64,000 bases of DNA, from the NCBI RefSeq assembly GCF_000402035.1, contig NC_021288.1, positions 186,001-250,000 on the forward strand. The letters run 5' to 3'. The stretch is from Caballeronia insecticola. Lineage in GTDB: Bacteria; Pseudomonadota; Gammaproteobacteria; Burkholderiales; Burkholderiaceae. The notes under the pieces are model-generated. The model worked only from the letters and a program-made list of their open reading frames with translations, was not told the origin of the DNA and made no database searches. The position numbers were made by a program, and so were the translations under genes. Numbering within the stretch: the stretch's first letter is position 1; every line of letters starts with the position of its first letter. This document shows positions 26,968 to 35,829 of the stretch, in pieces.

Positions 26968-27023
26968 CGTTGCGGACGCGCCTGCGCCCGGTCAAGCCAT
27001 GCGAGACTCCTTTATGATCGCCG

Positions 27024-27042
27024 GTATTGGAAAAACCAATAC
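27024..27042. promoter_or_regulatory. Candidate CynR operator upstream of cynR
   Basis: A perfect inverted repeat GTATTGG-AAAAA-CCAATAC lies 11 bases before the regulator start and contains a LysR T-N11-A core. The same half-site and spacing appear upstream of cynT at 25689. It could serve in autoregulation. No T run follows, so it is not a terminator. Confidence 0.65.
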
Positions 27043-27053
27043 TTGGAGCCGCT

Positions 27054-27953
27054 ATGTTGCTCAGGCACGTCCGGTATTTTCTGGCAGTGGTGGAGCACCG
27101 CAATTTCACGCGCGCGGCTGAAGCGTTGCATGTATCGCAGCCGACGCTTTCGCAGCAAATCAGGCAACTGGAGGATTCGCTCGGCGCGCAGTTGCTCGAC
27201 CGCTCCGCGCGCACGATTCAGCTAACCGATGCGGGCGTGGTCTACGCGGAGTTCGCGAAACGCGCGCTGCGTGATCTCGATGACGGCAAGCGCGCCATTC
27301 ACGATGTGCGCGAACTCACGCGCGGCACCTTGCGTCTGGCGATTACGCCCACGTTCACGGCTTATCTCGTCGGGCCGCTGCTGGAGAAATATCACCGGCG
27401 TTATCCGGGTCTCACGATCTCGGTGAACGAAATGCCGCAGGACCGGATGGAAGCGATGCTCAACGACGACACACTCGACGCCGGCATCGCATTCCACGAG
27501 ACGCAGTTGCCCGAGATCGAGGCGCATGCGCTCTTCAGCGAAGAACTTGCATTGATGGTCGGCAAGTCACACGCGCTGGCACGAAAGGGCACACGGCTCG
27601 ACATCGGGAAGTTTGCAGAGACGCCGCTTGTGCTGCTCAACGATAGCTTCGTCACGCGTCAATGGATCGATCGCTATTGCAGACAACAGGGCGTCATTCC
27701 GCGGGTCGCGATCGAAGTCAATTCGATCAACGCCGTCATGGCGATCGTGCAGCGAAGCACGCTCGCGACCTTGCTGCCCGCGCCCATCGCGCAGGAACAT
27801 TCGCAATTACGGATTGTCGGTCTCGAACCCGCGCTGCCTCAGCGGACGGCTGCGTTGCTGATGCGAAAGGGCGCGTATCGCAGTGCGGCGACCGAGGCTT
27901 TCGTCGAACTGGTGCGTGAAGAATTCGACGTCGCAGGAACGAGGCGACGGTGA
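27054..27953 (+). CDS. cynR: LysR-family regulator, CynR-like
   Basis: A 299-residue LysR regulator, the same length as E. coli CynR. It opens with RHVRYFLAVVEHRNFTRAAEALHVSQPTLSQQIRQLE. It lies directly downstream of cynS on the same strand, unlike the divergent arrangement in E. coli. It probably activates cynTS with cyanate as effector through the two matching repeats at 25689 and 27024. The gene symbol rests on context and family. Confidence 0.8.
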   Translation: MLLRHVRYFLAVVEHRNFTRAAEALHVSQPTLSQQIRQLEDSLGAQLLDRSARTIQLTDAGVVYAEFAKRALRDLDDGKRAIHDVRELTRGTLRLAITPTFTAYLVGPLLEKYHRRYPGLTISVNEMPQDRMEAMLNDDTLDAGIAFHETQLPEIEAHALFSEELALMVGKSHALARKGTRLDIGKFAETPLVLLNDSFVTRQWIDRYCRQQGVIPRVAIEVNSINAVMAIVQRSTLATLLPAPIAQEHSQLRIVGLEPALPQRTAALLMRKGAYRSAATEAFVELVREEFDVAGTRRR

Positions 27954-27954
27954 A

Positions 27955-28173
27955 AAGCCGGTTCGCGAGCAATGCGGTAAGCGCATGGCCTTGCAGCAGG
28001 TTCGTGAGCACCACGACGAGCACCGTGCCGCCCGCGGAAAAACCGCTATACATCACGCAGACGAGCACCAGCGGAATGATTGCGCCGTACACGTCCGCAC
28101 GCGCGAACCGGCCGCCGACGTCGCCCGCGTTTTGTCGGACGTGAGCGCATTCGAGTGCGCAGCCGCGCGTCAT
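27955..28173 (-). pseudogene. Possible remnant of a membrane protein gene
   Basis: On the minus strand, the gap between cynR and the ClC gene reads as about 60 residues with two hydrophobic stretches (AIIPLVLVCVMYSGF and GTVLVVVLTNLL) ending where cynR begins. The frame then runs into cynR antisense without a natural stop. I do not recognise the family. It may be a 5' fragment of a lost permease gene cut by the cynR end, or a chance frame. Confidence 0.25.
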
Positions 28174-29548
28174 GCCGGCCTTTCGCGCGTTACTCTATGG
28201 GCTTTCGCGACCCGTGACCGATATGACCACGTCCCGATCCGCAACCGATTTCCGCGCGCCCTCGGCTGCGCGCCTCGTCGTCGTCACGGTGCTCGTCGGT
28301 CTGGGCGCGGGTGTCGGCGGCATGTCGCTCGCGCTGCTGCTGCACGCGGTGCAACATCTCGCGTTCGGCTACAGCCTCGACGCCGTCGTGAGCCGCGAGT
28401 CGTTTCTCGAAGGCGTGACGGCCGCCTCGCCGATGCGGCGCTTGATCGTGCTGACGCTTGCGGGCGTGATCGCGGGAGCCGGCTGGTGGTGCGTGTACCG
28501 TTTCGGCAAGCCGCTCGTCAGCATCCGCCGCGCGATCGCCGCCGACGATCCGCGCATGCCGGTCGTGAGCACGCTCGCGCATACGTTGCTGCAGATCATC
28601 ACCGTGGCAATGGGTTCGCCGCTCGGCCGCGAGGTCGCGCCGCGCGAGATCGCCGCGTTATGGTCCGGCTGGCTCGCGCACTTCGCCGGTCTCACGCCCG
28701 CGCAGGCGCGCGTCATGGTGGCGTGCGGCGCGGGCGCGGGTCTCGCCGCCGTGTATAACGTGCCGCTCGGCGGCGCGGTCTTCGTGCTCGAAGTGTTGCT
28801 GGTCACGTTCGAATGGCCGATCGCAGTCGCCGCTTTCGCCACGTCCGCGATCGCCGCGCTCGTTTCGTGGGTCGGCCTGGGCGACGCGCGCCAGTATCAG
28901 TTGCCCGTGCTGACGCTGAACGCGCAGATCGTCGCTTTTGCGGTCGTGACGGGGCCGCTGTTCGGCGTGGCGGCGTGGGGTTTCGTCAAGGCGACGTCGG
29001 CGGCGCGTGCGGCCGCGCCGCGCGGCAATGCGTTGCCCGGGCTCGTGCTGCTCAACTTCATCGTCATCGGCGTACTGTCGATGAGCTTTCCGCAACTCGT
29101 GGGCAACGGCAAGGGCGCCGCGGGTCTGTCGTTCGGCGACGAGATCACGCTCGGACTCGCCGGCATCCTGCTCGTCCTCAAGGTGCTGGTCGAATTGAGC
29201 ACGCTGCGCGCGGGCGCGGAAGGCGGGCTGCTCACGCCGGGGCTGACCAACGGCGCGCTGCTCGGCGTGATTCTCGGCAGCGTGTGGAACGCGTTCTGGC
29301 CCGGCACGCCGCTCGCCGCGTTCGCGATCATGGGGGCGGCGTCGTTTCTCGGCGCATCGATGCAGATGCCCTTGACCGCCATCGTCCTGATGATCGAATT
29401 TACGCACTTCAGCCAGGACTTTCTGATTCCGGCGGCGCTCGGCATTGCGGGCGCGGTTTGCGCGTATCGCGCGGTCGAGGCGCGGATGTCGCGTCCGGCT
29501 TTGCCGCAGAATGCGCCGGCCAGTGGCGTCGATGGAATCGTGCCCTGA
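28172..29548 (+). CDS. ClC-family chloride channel/antiporter
   Basis: A 458-residue ClC protein with about ten to twelve membrane segments. The conserved selectivity motifs are GSPLGREVAP (variant of GxGREGP; the gating Glu is kept, the Gly-Pro is altered), GAGAGLAAVYNVPLGG, and AGAEGGLLTP (variant of GGxFxP). It may exchange chloride or fluoride for protons. An alternative start is ATG 28223. No operon partner is visible. Confidence 0.9.
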   Translation: MPAFRALLYGLSRPVTDMTTSRSATDFRAPSAARLVVVTVLVGLGAGVGGMSLALLLHAVQHLAFGYSLDAVVSRESFLEGVTAASPMRRLIVLTLAGVIAGAGWWCVYRFGKPLVSIRRAIAADDPRMPVVSTLAHTLLQIITVAMGSPLGREVAPREIAALWSGWLAHFAGLTPAQARVMVACGAGAGLAAVYNVPLGGAVFVLEVLLVTFEWPIAVAAFATSAIAALVSWVGLGDARQYQLPVLTLNAQIVAFAVVTGPLFGVAAWGFVKATSAARAAAPRGNALPGLVLLNFIVIGVLSMSFPQLVGNGKGAAGLSFGDEITLGLAGILLVLKVLVELSTLRAGAEGGLLTPGLTNGALLGVILGSVWNAFWPGTPLAAFAIMGAASFLGASMQMPLTAIVLMIEFTHFSQDFLIPAALGIAGAVCAYRAVEARMSRPALPQNAPASGVDGIVP

Positions 29549-29804
29549 GGCGATTGCTCGCGCTGCGCGTTCGATGACACGACCATCGTGAACGGGCGTG
29601 CCGAACACGGGCTTGGCGCGGTTTTAGCGTGACGCCCGCCCCATCACGCTCCTGCACGTTTTCAGACCCGATTCGCGAACCCTGTCTACACTTACGCTCA
29701 GCGTGCCTGTTTCCCGGACGATGGCGCGTCACGTCGGTCGCGGCGCAAGCGGTCCGTTCGACGTCTTCGTGAAACCGTCATCTCACGTCAAGAAGGAAAC
29801 GATC
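29549..29804. other. Intergenic region before the malic enzyme gene
   Basis: This 256-base gap has no gene. A TACACT (29690-29695) resembles a -10 box, but I cannot place a convincing -35, so no promoter is called. A longer in-frame N-terminus for the malic enzyme from 29703 is possible but lacks a ribosome site. Confidence 0.4.
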
Positions 29805-31430
29805 ATGTCCACGCAGGCCTACGGCTATGACATCCTCCATAATCCCCGGCTCAATCACGGTACGGCGTTCACGCTGGAAGAGCGCAAGAAGTATCGTCTG
29901 GAAGGCTTGCTGCCGCCGGGTGTGAACACGCTGGAACTTCAGATCGCACGCACCCATGCGCAACTGAATAATCTCGACAACGACCTGCAACGCTATCTGT
30001 TCCTCTCCGACCTGCAGGCGCGCAACGAGACGCTCTTCTATGCGCTGCTGATGTCCGATCCGGCCACGTATATGCCGATCGTCTACACGCCGACGGTCGG
30101 CGAAGCCTGCCAGAAATTCGATCACGTATTTCGCGCCACGCGCGGCCTCTATATTCCGATCGATGCGCGCGGCCGCGTGAAGGAACTGCTGGGCAACTGG
30201 CCACAGCAGGATGTGCGCTTTATCGTCGTGACGGACGGAGAGCGCATTCTGGGACTCGGCGATCTCGGCGTCGGCGGCATGGGCATTCCCATCGGCAAGC
30301 TCGCGTTGTACACCGCCTGCGCGGGCGTGCCGCCGATGCATTGCCTGCCCGTCATGCTCGACGTGGGCACCAACAACGCGTCCTTGCTCGACGATCCGCT
30401 CTATCTGGGCATGAGACAAGAGCGCGTGCGCGGCGATGAGTATCACGCGTTCATCGACGAATTCGTGAATGCGGTGCAGGACGTCTATCCGAAGTGCTGC
30501 ATTCAGTGGGAAGACTTCGCCAACTTCAACGCAGTGCCCTTGCTCGCGCGCTTCAGGGACAAGGTGTGCACCTATAACGACGATATCCAGGGCACCGCCG
30601 CCGTCGCGCTCGCGGGTGTCTATGCCGCGCTGCGCATTTCGAAGCAGAAGCTGACCGACCAGCGCTTCCTGTTTCTCGGTGGCGGATCGGCTGCAACGGG
30701 CATCGCCGAGTTGATCAGCGAGGCGATGGTGCTGGAAGGTCTGGATATCGATTCGGCGCGCCGCCGCAACACGCTCTACGACGTCAACGGACTGATGGTG
30801 CAGTCACGCACCGATCTGGCCGATTTCCAGAAGGTCTTCGCGATCGACCATGCTCCGGTCGATACGTTCGTCGATGCGGTGCGCGCGCTGAAGCCGACGG
30901 GCATCATCGGCGTCAGTACGGTGCCCAAGCTCTTCAGCCAGCAAGTGATCGAAGCGATGAGCGAGATCAACGAGCGGCCGATCGTCTTTCCCTACTCCAA
31001 TCCGACTTCACGTTCCGAATGCACCGCGGAGGAAGCGTACCGGTGGTCGCGAGGTCAGGCGATCTTCGCGAGCGGCAGCCCGTTCGGGCCGGTCGAGATC
31101 GAAGGGCGGACCTTCGTGCCGGGGCAGGGCAACAACGTCTATATCTTTCCCGCGATGGGCATGGCTGTCTTCGCGACGGAAGCCACGCGCGTGACGGAGG
31201 ACATGTTCATCGTGGCGGCGAAGGCGGTGGCCGAGCAGGTCAGCGACGAGAGTCTCGAGAAAGGTTTGATCTATCCGCCGCAGAGCCGGATTTTCGAGGC
31301 ATCGATGCATGTCGCGGCGTCGGTTGCCGAGTACATCTTCGATCATGGTCTCGCGCGCGTGGAGCGCCCGGCCGATCTCGTTGCGCACATCAAAGCGGTG
31401 GCGTACTCGCCGGCTTATCGGTCGATCTAG
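29805..31430 (+). CDS. maeA: NAD-dependent malic enzyme
   Basis: A 541-residue malic enzyme of the large bacterial/eukaryotic type (E. coli MaeA is 565): malate to pyruvate plus CO2 with NAD. Motifs seen are YTPTVGEACQKF, VTDGERILGLGDLGVGGMGI, MLDVGTNN, QWEDFANFNA, YNDDIQGTAAVALAG and the nucleotide loop FLGGGSAATG. AAGGAAAC precedes the ATG. NAD rather than NADP use is inferred from the class. A terminator follows at 31503. Confidence 0.94.
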   Translation: MSTQAYGYDILHNPRLNHGTAFTLEERKKYRLEGLLPPGVNTLELQIARTHAQLNNLDNDLQRYLFLSDLQARNETLFYALLMSDPATYMPIVYTPTVGEACQKFDHVFRATRGLYIPIDARGRVKELLGNWPQQDVRFIVVTDGERILGLGDLGVGGMGIPIGKLALYTACAGVPPMHCLPVMLDVGTNNASLLDDPLYLGMRQERVRGDEYHAFIDEFVNAVQDVYPKCCIQWEDFANFNAVPLLARFRDKVCTYNDDIQGTAAVALAGVYAALRISKQKLTDQRFLFLGGGSAATGIAELISEAMVLEGLDIDSARRRNTLYDVNGLMVQSRTDLADFQKVFAIDHAPVDTFVDAVRALKPTGIIGVSTVPKLFSQQVIEAMSEINERPIVFPYSNPTSRSECTAEEAYRWSRGQAIFASGSPFGPVEIEGRTFVPGQGNNVYIFPAMGMAVFATEATRVTEDMFIVAAKAVAEQVSDESLEKGLIYPPQSRIFEASMHVAASVAEYIFDHGLARVERPADLVAHIKAVAYSPAYRSI

Positions 31431-31502
31431 CGCCTGCAACGGCGAGGATTGTGCGCATTGCCGCCGAAGCAACACAGGTATATATATTCGAAAATGCTGC
31501 GG

Positions 31503-31526
31503 AAAGCCCCGAAGCTCCGGGGCTTT
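31503..31526 (+). terminator. Terminator after malic enzyme gene
   Basis: An 8-bp stem AAAGCCCC / GGGGCTTT, extendable by one G-C pair, with a short loop lies 72 bases after the malic enzyme stop; the downstream arm ends in a T run of four. Good Rho-independent candidate. Confidence 0.75.
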
Positions 31527-31602
31527 TCATCGGACGATGGATGACGCTCAAATAGCAACTCAGACTTCAACGCAGAAGGTCCCGCACGAACCAGGAGCTA
31601 TC

Positions 31603-31905
31603 GTGAAAGCAAAGATTGCAAGCATCGGCTTGTCGATGATCGTGGGCGCCGTGGGCGCTTCCGTCGCGCCGTTGTCGTACGCGCAGGATACCGGCTCGAC
31701 CGCCACCGACGCGACGCAAGCCGCACCGATGACGAAAGAACAGAAAAAAGCCGCGCGCAAGCAGGCCCGCGACAAGAAGAACGCGGAACTGAAGAAGCTT
31801 CAGGATGCCGGCTACAACCCGGGCAGAGCCAACGATCCGCACTATCCCCAGGATTTGCAGAACGCGCAGAAGAAAGCGGGCATCGGCGCGGGTGCGAGCC
31901 AGTAG
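31603..31905 (+). CDS. Small secreted Lys-rich protein
   Basis: A 100-residue protein starting at GTG 31603 with AGGAGCT in front. An N-terminal signal peptide is visible (hydrophobic core ASIGLSMIVGAVGASVAPLSYA, cleavage near SYA-Q). The mature part is rich in Lys, Ala and Gln (EQKKAARKQARDKKNAELKK), probably helical, and ends NAQKKAGIGAGASQ. It resembles short periplasmic proteins common in Burkholderia. No function is known. Confidence 0.75.
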   Translation: MKAKIASIGLSMIVGAVGASVAPLSYAQDTGSTATDATQAAPMTKEQKKAARKQARDKKNAELKKLQDAGYNPGRANDPHYPQDLQNAQKKAGIGAGASQ

Positions 31906-31932
31906 CCCTTGCCGGCCACGCATCGACGAGAC

Positions 31933-32631
31933 TTAGACCGGCGCTGCGTTACGCTCGCCGAGATAAATCTTGTGGATGTTGCGCGGATAGACCCATTCGC
32001 TGGCGTGACCATGAATCAGGTCCATCAGCCGGGGCGGGCCGCTGCAATAGACCTGCGCGTTGGCGCCGTTCGGACTCAGCGCATGCGAGACAGCCTGAGC
32101 GATCTCATCGACACTGAGCCCCACGCGATGATGAATCTTGCCGAACGACGCAAGCGCCTGAAGTTCATCGCGCAGCAACGTGCGATCCGACGATTGCGCG
32201 AAGTGATGTAGCTCGAACGGCTTTCCTGCATCGGCGAGGCGCTGCGCGATGCCTGCGATCGGCGCCACGCCGAGGCCGCCCGCGAAGAGCATGTAGCGCG
32301 CACGCTCATCGACGGCGAGCGGCAGATTCGTCGGCGGACGCACGAGCAGTTCGCTGCCGGGACGGAACATCGTATCGTCTGCTCGCGTTTCGACGCCCGC
32401 GTCCGACTGCGTTCGCACGCCCACCACATAGGTCTCGCGTCTCGATGCCTTGCGATGCAGCGGCTGGCGCCTGCTGCGGTTCGCATGCGCATCCACGATC
32501 ACGTCCAGCATGGCGCCCTCGTCGAAAGACGGAAGCGCCGCATCCTGTTTCGCGCGCAATTCGACCGCGCGATATCCCGTGGCCAGCGGCCAGGTGCGCG
32601 ACACCGTAACCTCGATCAAGCCGTCGTACAT
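31933..32631 (-). pseudogene. Truncated VanB/PDR-type oxidoreductase lacking its ferredoxin domain
   Basis: A 232-residue frame resembling phthalate dioxygenase reductase and vanillate demethylase reductase (VanB). The FAD-domain strands, FAGGLGVAPIAGIAQRL (NAD loop) and VYCSGPPRLMD are recognisable. Two things are wrong: the flavin-binding RxYSL motif is missing where NRSRRQPLHRKAS stands, and the frame ends after the NAD domain, so the C-terminal 2Fe-2S ferredoxin domain (about 85 residues, four Cys) is absent. No partner oxygenase is nearby. It is probably a decayed gene; a reduced functional protein cannot be excluded. Confidence 0.6.
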
Positions 32632-32957
32632 GTCTCCTCCGATTCTTGGCTGTTACATGGAATGGCCGGTCGGGTGGGTGCTGCGCGTGACGCGAAGGGC
32701 AGTTCGCGACGTCGAGTTCAGAGTAGGAGAGGCGCGGGCATACGGCAATCCGCGGCGGCGGTATGTCGGTCATATCAGCATGCAAATGCCGACATCGAGT
32801 CGACGAATCATCCAGCGCGATTATTTGCGTTTCGCAAATGGCGTGTTCGCCGCGACTGCGATTCTTTTCGACTGCCGCTTGGTCCACTCTCTACTTCGTC
32901 GGAGCGCCTTGGCAAAGGGCGTTCAAACGACACTGAACGAAGAATCAGGAGACGAAG
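32632..32957. other. Intergenic region between reductase remnant and MFS gene
   Basis: This 326-base gap between divergent genes has no gene that I can support. It contains the inverted repeat at 32823-32839 and an A/G-rich AGGAGAC ribosome site for the MFS gene at 32949. I see no promoter that I would defend. Confidence 0.5.
32823..32839. promoter_or_regulatory. Operator-like inverted repeat upstream of MFS gene
   Basis: A perfect repeat ATTTGCG-N3-CGCAAAT lies 118 bases before the MFS start. It contains a T-N11-A core (TTGCGTTTCGCAA), so the LysR regulator encoded downstream at 34297 is a candidate binder. Confidence 0.5.
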
Positions 32958-34220
32958 ATGACTGCGAAGTGGGATACCTCATACGAATGGAAGGCCGTGA
33001 CGCTGCTTGCGCTCGGATTCGGTCTGGTCGGCCTCGACCGATGGCTGATTGCGCCGCTCTTCCCGTCCATCATGAAAGACCTGCATCTGACCGCGCAGGA
33101 TGTCGGCAACTGCATCGGCATTCTCGGTCTTTCATGGGGTGTCTTCGCTGCGCTCATGGGCGGCATCTCCGACAAGTTCGGGCGTCGCAAGGTGCTGATA
33201 CCGGCCATCATTGTGTTCTCGCTGCTCTCGGGTTTCTCGGGCATGGCGGGCGGTCTCGTGAGCCTGCTTGCCGTGCGCGCGCTGATGGGCGTCGCCGAAG
33301 GATCGTTCTGCCCGACGAGTTTCGCCGCGACCGCCGATGCCTCGCATCCGAAGCGCCGCGGCTTCAATCTCGGGCTTCAGCAGAGCGGATTCGCGCTGTT
33401 CGGGCTCGCGCTTTCGCCGATCATCGCGACTCAGTTGCTCGGCGTGATGACGTGGCGATGGGTGTTCGCACTCGTCGCCATTCCGGGGTTGATACTCGGA
33501 TTGCTGATGTACTTCGTGATCCGCGAGCCGAAGACGGAAGTGGTGCAACCTACGCAACTGCAGACGCACCACATCGCGCGCGGCAACTGGCGCGACGTGC
33601 TCAAGAGCCGCAACATCCGCGTCGCGATGGTTGCGTTGTTCTGCGCGATGACGGGCGTCTTCGTGCTGGGCGCGATGCTGCCGCTTTACCTCACCGAGTA
33701 TCTCGCCCTCGACACGCAACGCATGGGCATGGTCGTATCGGCGATCGGCTTCGGCGGCTTCGTCGGGCAGTTCGGCTTGCCGGGGCTCTCCGATATCGTC
33801 GGCCGGCGGCTGGCGAGCATCGTGGGCTTCGCGGGCACGGCGGTCATGCTGTACGTGTTTCGCGGCGTGGGCGCGCAGCCGCTGATGCTCTTCATCGTGC
33901 TGTTCGTGTCCGCGTTCTTCACGCTCGGACTCGTGTCGCTATTGTCCGGGCCGGTCGCGACGGAGGCGGCGCCTGTCGGCATGGTGTCGACGGCAATCGG
34001 TATCGTCGTGGGTGCGGGCGAGATTTTCGGGGGCGGCGTGGCGCCCGCGCTTGCCGGTTACGTCGCAACAAATTTCGGAATCCAAAATATTATGTGGCTG
34101 CCGATTTTCGCGGTCGTGCTCGGCATAGGCGTGAGTCTGCTGCTCGAAGAAACCGCGCCCGCGAGAATGCGCCGTGCCGCGCCGGCAGTCGATTTAACGC
34201 CGGCCGAACAGCCTGAATGA
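32958..34220 (+). CDS. MFS transporter, organic acid type
   Basis: A 420-residue, 12-helix major facilitator. Helix 1 reads LALGFGLVGLDRWLIAPLFP and the loop 2-3 motif is SDKFGRRKV (near residues 74-82). GVAEGSFCPTSFA in helix 4 resembles the ACS/AAHS group. A LysR regulator follows after 76 bases and is probably its regulator. A decayed aromatic-dioxygenase-type reductase is divergent, so an aromatic acid substrate is possible. Not certain. Confidence 0.88.
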   Translation: MTAKWDTSYEWKAVTLLALGFGLVGLDRWLIAPLFPSIMKDLHLTAQDVGNCIGILGLSWGVFAALMGGISDKFGRRKVLIPAIIVFSLLSGFSGMAGGLVSLLAVRALMGVAEGSFCPTSFAATADASHPKRRGFNLGLQQSGFALFGLALSPIIATQLLGVMTWRWVFALVAIPGLILGLLMYFVIREPKTEVVQPTQLQTHHIARGNWRDVLKSRNIRVAMVALFCAMTGVFVLGAMLPLYLTEYLALDTQRMGMVVSAIGFGGFVGQFGLPGLSDIVGRRLASIVGFAGTAVMLYVFRGVGAQPLMLFIVLFVSAFFTLGLVSLLSGPVATEAAPVGMVSTAIGIVVGAGEIFGGGVAPALAGYVATNFGIQNIMWLPIFAVVLGIGVSLLLEETAPARMRRAAPAVDLTPAEQPE

Positions 34221-34296
34221 AGCGATCCGCGTAGCCACCGCACGCACGACAGGAGGCGATACACTGACATGCTGGACACGGGCAAAAGGAACCGGC

Positions 34297-35226
34297 ATGG
34301 ATCGTTTTCTGAGCATCGAGGCCTTCGTGCGTGTGGCGGAGACCAGCAACTTCGCGAAGGCGGCGCGGCAGCTCGGCGTGACCAGTTCGGTCGTGACGCA
34401 TCGTATCCAGCAGCTGGAAAAGTTCGTCAATGCGCCGCTGTTTCATCGAACCACACGGCATGTGCGGCTCTCGGATGTCGGCGAAGCCTTTTACCGTGAG
34501 TGCGCAGAAGTGGTCGGGCGTGTGAACGAACTCACCGACCAGATGCGCGAGTTGCGCGCAACGCCCACCGGACGCCTGCGGATTCAGATGTTGCCCGGCT
34601 TTGCACTGGGACACTTCGGCGCGTTGCTCGCCGAATTCAACCGGCGCTATCCGGGCATTCAGCTCGATGTGATCGTCAATGACCGGGTCGTCGATCCAAT
34701 CGAAGAAGGATTCGATGTCGCGTTCCAGATCTTCCCGGCCATCTCCGACTCGCTGATCGAGCGGCGTCTCTTTACCGTGCGCCGGCTGTTTTGCGCCGCG
34801 CCCGCCTACTTGCACGCGCATGGAGCGCCGCAGCATCCGCGTGATTTGCTGGAGCACACGACGGCGCTTTATTCGGGCTATCCGTCGCGCAATCGCTGGA
34901 CCATGACGCGCAGCGAAGAGGTCATCGAAATGGATCTGCCCGGCATGATCCGCTCCAACTCGGTTCATCTGCTGCGCGATTATGCGTTGACGGGCGGCGG
35001 CATCGTTTGCCTGCCGACGCTCGTGGCGAGCGCATCGCTTCTGGATGGCTCGCTCGTGCCGCTTCTGGTCGACTATTCGCTCTCGACGATGGACTTCGCC
35101 GCCGTCTATCCGGAGACGCAGCGTCAGGGCCTGAAGGTGAAGGCGCTCGTCGAATTTCTTGCGGGAGAGTTGGGCCCCGAGCCTGCGTGGGATGTACCGC
35201 TCATCGAGCGCGGGTGGGTGAAGTAG
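34297..35226 (+). CDS. LysR-family regulator
   Basis: A 309-residue LysR regulator of the AaeR/PtxR-like branch. The HTH is RVAETSNFAKAARQLGVTSSVVTHRIQQLE at about residues 11-40, followed by the effector domain with LPGFALGHFGALLAEFNRRYPGI. It follows the MFS gene on the same strand and may regulate it via the repeat at 32823. Confidence 0.9.
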   Translation: MDRFLSIEAFVRVAETSNFAKAARQLGVTSSVVTHRIQQLEKFVNAPLFHRTTRHVRLSDVGEAFYRECAEVVGRVNELTDQMRELRATPTGRLRIQMLPGFALGHFGALLAEFNRRYPGIQLDVIVNDRVVDPIEEGFDVAFQIFPAISDSLIERRLFTVRRLFCAAPAYLHAHGAPQHPRDLLEHTTALYSGYPSRNRWTMTRSEEVIEMDLPGMIRSNSVHLLRDYALTGGGIVCLPTLVASASLLDGSLVPLLVDYSLSTMDFAAVYPETQRQGLKVKALVEFLAGELGPEPAWDVPLIERGWVK

Positions 35227-35382
35227 GCTTCGTGGTCCGGGTTGTACTTGCCTTAGTATTTTTCGAAGGTCACGCGATTGAGCGTGTTGCGGGTTTTCCC
35301 TGATCAATGTTCGTGTCGATTCCGGCTTCAATGCATCGTCGTATCAGTGCGTCCAACTTCTTTAACGAAAGGTGAGCACATC

Positions 35383-35829
35383 ATGACTACCGGAACCGTC
35401 AATCTGCACCGCGTCCTGCGCGCGACGCCCGAACGCGTCTATCGCGCCTTCCTCGAACCCGATGCCGTCGCAAGGTGGCTGCCGCCCTACGGAATCATCT
35501 GTCAGGTGCATCATCTGGATGCCCGCGTCGGTGGAACGCACAAGATGTCGTTTCGCTACTTCAGCAACGGCAACGGGCACTCGTTCGGCGGCGAATATCT
35601 CGAACTGGTGCCGTTCGAGAAGATCCGCTATACCGACCGTTTCGACGATCCGAACCTGCCCGGCGAAATGCAAGTCACCGTTACGTTGCGGCAGGTGTCG
35701 TGCGGAACGGAACTCACCATCGTGCAGGAAGGCGTGCCCGAAGCCATCCCTGTGGAGATGTGCTATCTCGGCTGGCAGGAATCGCTGACTCAGCTCGCGC
35801 GGCTCGTCGAGCTGGACATGCCCGGCTGA
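35383..35829 (+). CDS. SRPBCC (AHSA1-like) domain protein
   Basis: A 148-residue START/SRPBCC-fold protein. It opens with LHRVLRATPERVYRAFLEPDAVARWLPP, the classic AHSA1-type start, and contains MQVTVTLRQV and GWQESLTQLARLVE. These small proteins bind hydrophobic ligands or act as Hsp90-activator-like factors; the role here is unknown. GAAAGGTGAG precedes the ATG. Its last 40 bases overlap the oppositely oriented oxidase gene. Confidence 0.88.
   Translation: MTTGTVNLHRVLRATPERVYRAFLEPDAVARWLPPYGIICQVHHLDARVGGTHKMSFRYFSNGNGHSFGGEYLELVPFEKIRYTDRFDDPNLPGEMQVTVTLRQVSCGTELTIVQEGVPEAIPVEMCYLGWQESLTQLARLVELDMPG

Noticed and set aside
27024..27042. Terminator after cynS
   Set aside because: The hairpin is AT-rich, has no T run, and lies 11 bases before the regulator start; an operator role is more likely.
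31438..31480. Possible tRNA or small RNA after the malic enzyme gene
   Set aside because: No cloverleaf or anticodon arm can be formed; the only structure is the terminator hairpin at 31503.
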